Assembly: GCA_026418175.1 (NCBI GenBank)
Contig: JAOABX010000002.1
Location: 126,302 to 190,301 of the forward strand
Source of the DNA: Flavobacteriales bacterium
GTDB lineage: Bacteria > Bacteroidota > Bacteroidia > CAIKAF01
Direction: 5' to 3'
DNA length: 64,000 bases
Below are positions 57,651-64,000 of the stretch, one piece after another. The notes below the pieces were generated by a model. The model ran no database searches, was not told where the DNA came from, and was given only the letters and a program-made list of their open reading frames with translations. The position numbers were made by a program, and so were the translations under genes. Numbering within the stretch: position 1 is the first letter of the stretch; the number at the start of each line of letters is the position of its first letter.

Positions 57651-59030
57651 ATGAAAAAGTTCGCCCTTTATTGTTTCGCCACACTTTTTTCTCTACATGT
57701 AATTAGCCAATCCAGCAATGTGCTCACTGCCTGGGAATACCTGGAAACTTATAAAAGAGAACGGGATGCCGGCAATGAAGCTGCAGCAATTCAAGCGCTT
57801 TTAGATGCAAAAAAAGAAATTGAGCCTGCCACAAAGCATCCTACTACATCTCAGCAATCTAAAACCTGGAAGAGGAGAGGTGATATTTATTATGAAATTG
57901 CAGTAAATAAAAGCCCACGTTTGGTACTTGAAAAAGAAGGTGCTCTTGATACAGCGGCTGCATCATATTTAAGAGCAGCCACAGTAGAAAAAAATGAGCG
58001 TAACGGTAAGCCGATTATTGAAGATCGTAGCGATGTGATTTTTAAATTAATCACCATTGCTAATCGTATGATGGAACAGGGCAATGCTGAAATGGAAAAC
58101 AAATCCTACGAGAAAGCATTATCTACCTATGAACGAGCCCGTTACATGTATGATCAAACCTCTTTAATTGACCCCAAAAACAACTCATTACCCAATGCTT
58201 CTAATTCTGCATTAATGGGTATGGTTGCCTGTGCAGTTACTGCCAATATGAAAGAAAAAACATTAAGCTTGGGAAATGAAGCAATCAGCAAAGGTGTGGC
58301 TGAAGCATGGGTATATCAAGCGGTTGCAGCAGTATATATTGAAAATAAAGACTTAACAAAAGCTAAAGAAGTATTGGCTGCCGGAAAACAAAAGTTCCCC
58401 AATGAATCGGCTATTTATTTGGCTGAATTACGAATTGCTTTTGAAGAAAAAGATACACAGCGGGCTACGCAAATTATTAATGAGGGAAAGACAAAGTTCC
58501 CGGATAAAAAAGCTGACTTTATTTTAGAAGAAGTAAACATCTACCTAACTCAGGGCGACGATGAAAAAGCCAGTAAGGCATTGGAGGAGGCGATTGGAGC
58601 ATTTCAAAATGACAAAGAAATACTAAAGATATTATATTTTAATGCAGGTATAATTTATGATAATCTAGCCAAGAAAAGTGCCGGGAGTGATAAAAATCTT
58701 TCAAAACAACAATTGGAAATAGCTAAATCGTATTATGAAAAAACCCTGGAAGTAGATCCAAATTATGTTTCAGCCTACAACCAATTAGCAAATTATCATG
58801 TTACCAAAGGCAATGAATATATTACCGATGCAAATAATTTACCATTTGAAAAAAAGAAGGAGTATGATGAATTAAAAGCAAAGGCAATGGCTGAGTATAA
58901 AAAAGCAGCTGAATATTTAGAAAAAGGGTATTCAATTAAAAAGGACACAACCATCAAAAACAACTTAATTGAAATTTACAAAAAAACTCAGGAATACGAT
59001 AAAATGAAAGCCTTACAAAACGAAAAATAA
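57651..59030 (+). CDS. Secreted tetratricopeptide-repeat protein
   Basis: 459 aa. Signal peptide MKKFALYCFATLFSLHVISQ. The remainder is helical, with TPR-like units (for example EMENKSYEKALSTYERARYMYDQ; SYYEKTLEVDPNYVSAYNQLANYHV) over about residues 30-450. Probably a periplasmic or membrane-associated scaffold. No enzyme motif. Partner unknown. Confidence 0.82.
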   Translation: MKKFALYCFATLFSLHVISQSSNVLTAWEYLETYKRERDAGNEAAAIQALLDAKKEIEPATKHPTTSQQSKTWKRRGDIYYEIAVNKSPRLVLEKEGALDTAAASYLRAATVEKNERNGKPIIEDRSDVIFKLITIANRMMEQGNAEMENKSYEKALSTYERARYMYDQTSLIDPKNNSLPNASNSALMGMVACAVTANMKEKTLSLGNEAISKGVAEAWVYQAVAAVYIENKDLTKAKEVLAAGKQKFPNESAIYLAELRIAFEEKDTQRATQIINEGKTKFPDKKADFILEEVNIYLTQGDDEKASKALEEAIGAFQNDKEILKILYFNAGIIYDNLAKKSAGSDKNLSKQQLEIAKSYYEKTLEVDPNYVSAYNQLANYHVTKGNEYITDANNLPFEKKKEYDELKAKAMAEYKKAAEYLEKGYSIKKDTTIKNNLIEIYKKTQEYDKMKALQNEK

Positions 59031-59061
59031 CAAGAATGGGGGCTGTGCTCCCTTTCTTGTT
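59029..59061 (+). terminator. Strong stem-loop after the TPR gene
   Basis: AACAAGAA (59029-59036) pairs with TTCTTGTT (59054-59061). After one mismatch the stem continues GGGGG with CTCCC. No T run follows, so an intrinsic terminator is only probable. Confidence 0.5.
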
Positions 59062-59184
59062 AAAACCTATATTTAACATAATATTAATTATAGGAATTAA
59101 ATTAGAATAAATCAAAATTTATGAAAAAATTAAAAACTACCATCTAAAAGAAAAAACCAAAACGAATTAGTTTTTGTTATTTTG

Positions 59185-59199
59185 TAACAATATTTGTTA
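59185..59199 (+). promoter_or_regulatory. Candidate operator upstream of the cytochrome c peroxidase gene
   Basis: TAACAA-TAT-TTGTTA, a perfect 6+6 inverted repeat ending 6 bp before the ATG at 59206. Position and symmetry suggest a repressor site or an mRNA start-site hairpin; unassigned. Confidence 0.35.
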
Positions 59200-59205
59200 T
59201 ACACT

Positions 59206-60279
59206 ATGAATCACGCAAAATCATATTTATTTATTCTTTCCGGCTCATTTTTGTTTTTAATTGCCTGTGGTAAAAAAGCAGCTGAATCAACAGATCTGGA
59301 TGCAGCCCAACATGCCCAGTACGATGAGGCTCTGAAAAACAAAAAATTGACATACTTTCAGTCGTTACCTGATAAAGCAATAAATCCGGAGAATCCAACC
59401 AGCGCCGCCAAAGTAAAACTGGGCCACGTTCTGTATTACGATGTGCGTTTGTCAAAAAATAACACCATCAGCTGTAATAGTTGTCATAATCTATCAAAAG
59501 CTGGTGTGGATAATCTTCCATTCTCACCTGGAGATGATGGAAGTTTAGGAGGACGAAACTCTCCTACTACATTAAATGCCGCTTTACATTTTAAGCAGTT
59601 TTGGGATGGAAGAGCCAAAGACGTAGAAGAGCAGGCTGGAATGCCAATTCTAAATCCCGTTGAAATGGCCATTCCAAGTCAGGATTTTTTAGTGAAGCGT
59701 TTATCAGAAGTTCCAATATACAAGGAGCTATTTATGAAAGCTTTTCCTAACGAAAAAAATCCGCTTACATATAGTAATATTCAAAAGGCTATTGCTGCTT
59801 TTGAACGAGAATTGCTTACTCCATCACGCTTTGATCAATACTTAAAAGGCGACAGCCGAGCATTAACAGTTCAAGAAAAGAAAGGAATGCTAAGCTTTAT
59901 AAATATTGGTTGTATTAATTGCCATTCCGGAACTTTATTAGGAGGTGATCAGTTTCAAAAGTTTGGAGCATACGTACCATACTGGGAACTTACCGGAAGT
60001 AAAAAAATAGATAAAGGTTTGTATGAAATTACCAAAAACGAAATGGATATGTATATGTTTAAAGTTCCATCATTACGCAATGTTGCTGAAACATTTCCCT
60101 ATTTCCATGATGGTAGCGTAAAAGATTTAGAACAAGCCGTTCGAATAATGGGAAAAGCCCAATTAAAATATGAAATGAGTGATGCTGAAGCTCAAAACAT
60201 AGTAGCTTTTCTAAAATCATTAAGTGGCGAAGTCCCTGCATTTGCTAAGGAGGTTCCGAAGGAATTAGCCAGTAAATAA
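59206..60279 (+). CDS. Di-haem cytochrome c peroxidase (MauG/CcpA family), lipoprotein
   Basis: Reduces hydrogen peroxide in the periplasm with electrons from cytochrome c. 357 aa from the ATG at 59206. Lipoprotein signal ending FLIACGKK. Two CxxCH haem sites, CNSCH and CINCH, with the family motif HDG (PYFHDGS) and GRNSPTTLNA. MauG proteins that modify other proteins share these haem sites, but adjacency to no methylamine genes favours peroxidase. Confidence 0.9.
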   Translation: MNHAKSYLFILSGSFLFLIACGKKAAESTDLDAAQHAQYDEALKNKKLTYFQSLPDKAINPENPTSAAKVKLGHVLYYDVRLSKNNTISCNSCHNLSKAGVDNLPFSPGDDGSLGGRNSPTTLNAALHFKQFWDGRAKDVEEQAGMPILNPVEMAIPSQDFLVKRLSEVPIYKELFMKAFPNEKNPLTYSNIQKAIAAFERELLTPSRFDQYLKGDSRALTVQEKKGMLSFINIGCINCHSGTLLGGDQFQKFGAYVPYWELTGSKKIDKGLYEITKNEMDMYMFKVPSLRNVAETFPYFHDGSVKDLEQAVRIMGKAQLKYEMSDAEAQNIVAFLKSLSGEVPAFAKEVPKELASK

Positions 60280-60297
60280 ACTACACAAATTATTAGG

Positions 60298-60324
60298 AAA
60301 CGCCGGATAATTCCGGCGTTTTTT
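60298..60324 (+). terminator. Rho-independent terminator of the peroxidase gene
   Basis: AAACGCCGG (60298-60306) pairs perfectly with CCGGCGTTT (60313-60321) around a short AT loop, followed by T. Confidence 0.92.
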
Positions 60325-61489
60325 ATACCTTGTCAAGTGCTTGCTTCAAATCAGTAATCAGTTCGTCTGCATCTTCCAAGCCGATGTAAATACGCACTAA
60401 GTTCCAGGGAATATCGTATTTGTATTCTTCTTTTGTATCAGTAAATGCACATACGGGGAAGGCCAACGATTCAAAACCACCCCAGGAACAAGCCAGTAAA
60501 AAATGATTCAGGTTATCACAAAATCGTTCAATTCCGTCATAATTATCGGTTTTAATTTGTATTGAAAACATTCCACCGGAACCCTTCATTTGCTTCTTAG
60601 CCAATGTAAATTGCGGATGCTTTTCACTAAATGGGTAATGAATTTTTTGAATCTTTGGATGATTTTCCAAAAACTTAACAACTTGTGCAGTGGTTTTATT
60701 TACCCGCTCCATTCGTATCGGCAGGGTTCTCATACCTTTCATTAGCTGCCAAGCATCATGCGGACTTATAATTGCTCCTAACGTCATTAATTCGTGAGAA
60801 AATAGTCGGTCAATAAAAGCTTTACTTCCACACACGGCTCCAGCCACTACATCGCTGTGCCCAGAAAAATATTTTGTAGCCGAATGACATACAATATCTA
60901 CACCCATTTCAATGGGTTTTTGATGCAATGGTGTTGCATAACTGTTATCAATCATGGTAGTAATACCATGATTTTTTGCAATAGCAACAACTGCAGAAAT
61001 ATCCTGCAATTCAAAGGTCATACTATTAGGTGATTCTAGAAAAAACAAAGCCGTATTGGGTCGAATGGCTTTTTCAAAATTATGCGGATCTGTACCATCA
61101 ATAAAATCTGTTTCTACCCCAAATCTCTTTAGCAGGGTCTGAAATAACTGGTTTGTCCAGCTATAGGGCTTTTTTACACAAACTACATGATCACCTTGTT
61201 TTAATACAGCAATTACTGCAGATGCAATAGCCGCACTACCACTACTAAAAAGCATGCAATCTTCGGCACTTTCCAGGGCAGCAATTTTTTTTCGTACAAT
61301 AGCTACTGTAGGATTGTATCCACGAGTATAAAAGGGTGCACAAAATTCTTCTTTCAATCGGTTTCGCATTGCTTGTACCGTGTTAAAACAAAAATTAGTG
61401 CTTTGAATTATGGGTGGTGACACAGCTCCGTAATACAGTTCCCTGTCCTCTCCCAGTTGATTAATGATATATGATAGCGATTGTTCCAT
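60323..61489 (-). CDS. Trans-sulfuration PLP enzyme (Cys/Met metabolism family)
   Basis: Fold-type I PLP enzyme of the cystathionine gamma-synthase/beta-lyase/gamma-lyase family. 388 aa. Schiff-base lysine in SATKYFSGHSD, PLP phosphate site FSSGSAAIASA, and cofactor-stacking TRGYNPT segment. Which of the three reactions it performs is not settled by these motifs. The ATG at 61489 lies 3 nt after a perfect -7 element. Confidence 0.9.
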   Translation of the reverse strand: MEQSLSYIINQLGEDRELYYGAVSPPIIQSTNFCFNTVQAMRNRLKEEFCAPFYTRGYNPTVAIVRKKIAALESAEDCMLFSSGSAAIASAVIAVLKQGDHVVCVKKPYSWTNQLFQTLLKRFGVETDFIDGTDPHNFEKAIRPNTALFFLESPNSMTFELQDISAVVAIAKNHGITTMIDNSYATPLHQKPIEMGVDIVCHSATKYFSGHSDVVAGAVCGSKAFIDRLFSHELMTLGAIISPHDAWQLMKGMRTLPIRMERVNKTTAQVVKFLENHPKIQKIHYPFSEKHPQFTLAKKQMKGSGGMFSIQIKTDNYDGIERFCDNLNHFLLACSWGGFESLAFPVCAFTDTKEEYKYDIPWNLVRIYIGLEDADELITDLKQALDKV

Positions 61490-61492
61490 AAG

Positions 61493-61519
61493 CAAAAGTA
61501 AATACGTTTAGTTATTCAA
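61493..61519 (-). promoter_or_regulatory. Promoter of the trans-sulfuration gene, possible leaderless start
   Basis: On the minus strand TTG (61519-61517), 16-nt spacer, TACTTTTG (61500-61493), then only 3 nt before the ATG. Confidence 0.55.
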
Positions 61520-61607
61520 TTGAACCTTTCTAACCATGTTATTAAGTTAAAAAACTAGATTTTTCTATAAATAAAAGAAAAGAGGATTAAAAAGACAGGA
61601 AATTGCT

Positions 61608-62324
61608 TTATTCAATTCGTCCAAATCTGGAAATTATACCAAAACCAATTGTAAGGTTAATAGAAGGGCCTTTATCACTTCTATTATAAATTGTTTCGTC
61701 ACTTTGTAATCCGGTAGCCTTTTTATTGAATTCATGCGAAAAATAAGTGGCTCCGAGCACCAAACCTACTCCTAGCCTTTTATTATTTCTTACATAGTAA
61801 TAAAAACTATGATTTGTATTTACAATCAGCCCTACATCGGTTAGAGTTTTGGGTGGTTCATGATCTTTGCCTTTCTTAGGTAATAATAAGTTATTGTAGT
61901 AAATATACCCTACACCAGCATTTACACATGGAATATATGCAAACCTTTCACCCAAAGATACTTCGTACATGATATCAAAGGTTGCCATAAAAGTTAGGCT
62001 TAATGGATTGGATTGATTAAACCGTGGGTTCCAAATATTAAAACCTGTAAATCGTAGCATTGGACCAAGGGCTAATCCTTTCCAAAGCCGGATATGGTAA
62101 CTGGCAGATATATTTCCTATGGCTTCAAAAGCCCGGGCATTGGCAGGATTGTACACATAATGAGGAACACCCATATCCAGCATAAAATTATGACGATAAC
62201 CTTTTCGTGGTGGCGGAGAAAAATCTTCATCTTCTATGTCTTGTGCATACACATGTAAACTACATACACTCAGCACAATGAAGAAGAAGATTGAAAAAAA
62301 TGAATATGTTGATTTGAATCTCAT
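61608..62324 (-). CDS. Probable outer-membrane beta-barrel protein
   Basis: 238 aa from the ATG at 62324. Signal peptide ending VYAQ, then an acidic/Pro linker (DIEDEDFSPPPRKG) and alternating hydrophobic/polar strands rich in Tyr and Gly, ending with GFGIISRFGRIE. No motif of a named family. It follows the CPBP gene by 5 bp. Confidence 0.72.
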   Translation of the reverse strand: MRFKSTYSFFSIFFFIVLSVCSLHVYAQDIEDEDFSPPPRKGYRHNFMLDMGVPHYVYNPANARAFEAIGNISASYHIRLWKGLALGPMLRFTGFNIWNPRFNQSNPLSLTFMATFDIMYEVSLGERFAYIPCVNAGVGYIYYNNLLLPKKGKDHEPPKTLTDVGLIVNTNHSFYYYVRNNKRLGVGLVLGATYFSHEFNKKATGLQSDETIYNRSDKGPSINLTIGFGIISRFGRIE

Positions 62325-62329
62325 TGAAT

Positions 62330-63238
62330 TTAATAACGATTTTGAAATAAAAACAGTTGCTTCCACTGCTTCATTTTGTATGGAAAAATTGCTAACAAAA
62401 TGAAAATCAACATACCAATAATAGACTCTACTACCATATAATCGACATCAGGTGCAGGTGTAATAAATAATGCCGGCGTATTGAGTGAACTGCCAGGAAA
62501 TGTTTTAACCAAGGCAACATACAGGTTATTTACCAAATGAAAACCCATGGCCACTTCCAACCCCTGAGTATAAAGAGTAACAAAACCCAGCCCTAATCCA
62601 AGTGCAATGTACACTGTCAGCATTTTAAAAAAACCAAACTTAGTTACCTCTACATTAAAACTGTGAGCTAAGCCAAATAAAACAGATGAAACAATCCAAC
62701 CTGCCACAATACTTCTTGTTCCAAGTGAAACACCTTGTAGCACATATCCTCTAAAGAATATTTCTTCAAATCCAATCTGTATGGGAAAAATGAGTAAGGC
62801 AACTACCAAAAAAGGAAAGAATTTTTCTGCATCAAATTGCCAAACATATTCTTCGGGATGCAACGTATAATTAATTATATCGCTGAGGGTGATTACTACA
62901 AAGGCAGAAATTATTCCCCATCCCAGCCGGTTAAAACGAAATTCATTGGTTCCGGTAAGCAAACTTAGTGGCGGTCGTCTGTGCAATAAATATGTAAACA
63001 ATACCAGCGCCCCTAAAGCTAAAATAAATTGAAGATTTAACAAGATAAAAAATACCGGGTAACTTACTTGTTGCGCTATTTTTTCATTATACAATACATT
63101 GTTCTGGCCGGCTTTCAATAATATTAACGATATTGGAATTTGACCGACGAAAAAAAATCCAAATGAAAGTAAAATGACTGCTAAATAAACTTTCCAAGAA
63201 TTTTTACCATTTACGGCTTTTTGAATAAAAGCATTCAT
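62330..63238 (-). CDS. CPBP family intramembrane glutamic endopeptidase
   Basis: 302 aa with about seven hydrophobic segments. The Abi/CAAX-protease motifs are EEIFFRGYVLQG (motif 1), FGLAHSF (motif 2) and a late HLVNN (motif 3). The family includes Rce1-like proteases; bacterial substrates are largely unknown. Confidence 0.87.
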   Translation of the reverse strand: MNAFIQKAVNGKNSWKVYLAVILLSFGFFFVGQIPISLILLKAGQNNVLYNEKIAQQVSYPVFFILLNLQFILALGALVLFTYLLHRRPPLSLLTGTNEFRFNRLGWGIISAFVVITLSDIINYTLHPEEYVWQFDAEKFFPFLVVALLIFPIQIGFEEIFFRGYVLQGVSLGTRSIVAGWIVSSVLFGLAHSFNVEVTKFGFFKMLTVYIALGLGLGFVTLYTQGLEVAMGFHLVNNLYVALVKTFPGSSLNTPALFITPAPDVDYMVVESIIGMLIFILLAIFPYKMKQWKQLFLFQNRY

Positions 63239-63239
63239 T

Positions 63240-64000
63240 CTATTTACTTACTACCAAATTTCTATACAACTGTACATGCTGATTTTCTACTTTCAAAAAA
63301 TACAACCCAGAAGATAAATTACCAATATTCATGCTGATTTTATTTTTACCTATCAAAGTTTGCCAGGATAAGGTATGTATCGTCTTACCTTCTAAAGTTT
63401 GAAGTGAAATTCTAATTGGAGATTCTTGGGTACATTCAAATTCTATCCATACCTCACCAACTGTAGGGTTGGGATGAACACTCAGCGAATTAAGAGATTC
63501 ATGGAGAAGGTTTGCTGTATTGCAAGAACTAATAACTTCAATATAGGCAGTATCAGAATTAATACATCCATTTATATCTGTAACTTGATATACAATGGCA
63601 TGTGTACCAATGCCAGCAACAGATGGATCAAAAATTCCAGAAGAAACCCCCGGTCCACTGAATGTTCCACCACCAATAATTCCAGACAAAGCAAATGCAG
63701 CAGAGTCTATACAGTATTGTAAGGGAAGATTATTGATTTGTGCTGTTGGTAAGTCATGAACCGTTATCCAAACAGTATCTCGTCCGATACAACCTTCTGA
63801 ATTAGTTACTGAATAGATAATGGGATGAACCCCTACTCCGGCAATATTGGGTAAAAAATTGTTGCCCAATATTGGTGTACCACTATAAACACCTCCAGCC
63901 GGAGATGAATAAATGGTAATTGGATTACCATCTATACATGTTTGGGTAGTGGTAGCAGTAATAGTGGCGGTTGGAGTGGTTGAAAGGGTAACAGTATATG
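63240..64000 (-). CDS. T9SS-exported repeat protein, 5' part outside window
   Basis: The frame stays open to the window edge, so the gene starts beyond 64000; a start at 63869 would be an internal TTG. Two tandem Ig-like repeats of about 80 aa are visible (each with ...GGxxSG..., ...PxxAGxGxHxIxYxVT...GCIxxDT...). A type A T9SS C-terminal domain ends it (VHPNPTVGEVWIEF; GLYFLKVENQ). Likely a large surface adhesin or cell-surface matrix protein. Confidence 0.85.
   Translation of the reverse strand, partial: YTVTLSTTPTATITATTTQTCIDGNPITIYSSPAGGVYSGTPILGNNFLPNIAGVGVHPIIYSVTNSEGCIGRDTVWITVHDLPTAQINNLPLQYCIDSAAFALSGIIGGGTFSGPGVSSGIFDPSVAGIGTHAIVYQVTDINGCINSDTAYIEVISSCNTANLLHESLNSLSVHPNPTVGEVWIEFECTQESPIRISLQTLEGKTIHTLSWQTLIGKNKISMNIGNLSSGLYFLKVENQHVQLYRNLVVSK

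Noticed and set aside
63869..63869. Start of the T9SS repeat protein at 63869
   Set aside because: This is an internal TTG; the frame and a further Ig-like repeat continue to the window edge.
63240..64000. Tandem repeats as a CRISPR or microsatellite array
   Set aside because: They are degenerate protein-coding Ig-like repeats, not identical DNA repeats with spacers.
1..64000. Phage, IS element, defence system or integrated island
   Set aside because: No transposase, integrase, recombinase or restriction gene found; genes are core-type with uniform composition.

Overview
The window is a chromosomal segment of an AT-rich Bacteroidota genome. Evidence for this: type IX secretion C-terminal signals, TAnnTTTG -7 promoter elements with no consistent Shine-Dalgarno sequences, a bacillithiol gene (bshC), a Bacteroidota-type B12 uptake pair (BtuB plus a BtuG-like propeller), and families largely confined to that phylum (DUF1599, BT_3928, DUF2851, DUF6580). 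A member of the Chitinophagales or a neighbouring order is plausible, but that placement is inference. I see no rRNA, tRNA, IS element, prophage or CRISPR array. Gene density and composition look core-chromosomal throughout.

Layout. 1-4.7 kb: rpsA (cut by the window edge) with a structured 5' leader, argS and an arginase-family gene, all on the minus strand. 4.8-8.4 kb: arginine decarboxylase, bshC and a membrane protein. 8.4-15.4 kb: translation genes (rplS, prfC, rimM, rpsP) mixed with an M19-like dipeptidase, a DUF6580 membrane protein, a fatty-acid hydroxylase and a Nudix CoA hydrolase. 15.5-24.8 kb: topoisomerase IV subunit A, a VanY-type peptidase, a discoidin-like lipoprotein, a Kef-type antiporter, an alpha/beta hydrolase, sucC and a TauE/SafE transporter. 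24.9-29.9 kb: DUF2851, then a phenylacetyl-CoA epoxidase operon (paaABCD) ending in a thioredoxin-like lipoprotein. 30-36.6 kb: a solitary DppB-type permease, BT_3928 and DUF1599 diverging from folP-cdaA (c-di-AMP synthesis), then Maf and a UbiA prenyltransferase. 36.7-47.4 kb: a secreted serine protease with a T9SS tail, tsaD diverging from a TamB-like gene, a voltage-gated cation channel, a lipoprotein MsrA and an FAD oxidoreductase. 47.4-51.1 kb: a cobalamin-riboswitch operon (BtuB, BtuG-like) bracketed by two small cysteine-patterned lipoproteins that look paralogous. 51.2-64 kb: PAP2 phosphatase, clpC, gyrA, a TPR protein, a di-haem cytochrome c peroxidase, a trans-sulfuration enzyme, an outer-membrane-type protein, a CPBP protease and the 3' part of a T9SS adhesin-like gene.

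The strongest unexplained signals are (1) the rpsA leader, which can form a two-part 14-bp hairpin whose loop is complementary over 9 nt to the upstream leader, a likely pseudoknot and autoregulatory element; (2) the pair of four-cysteine mini-lipoproteins flanking the B12 operon; (3) a GyrA whose normally invariant KYHPHGD DNA-contact motif reads TSHLHGD; and (4) promoters whose -7 element lies 3-5 nt before the start codon, suggesting leaderless mRNAs.
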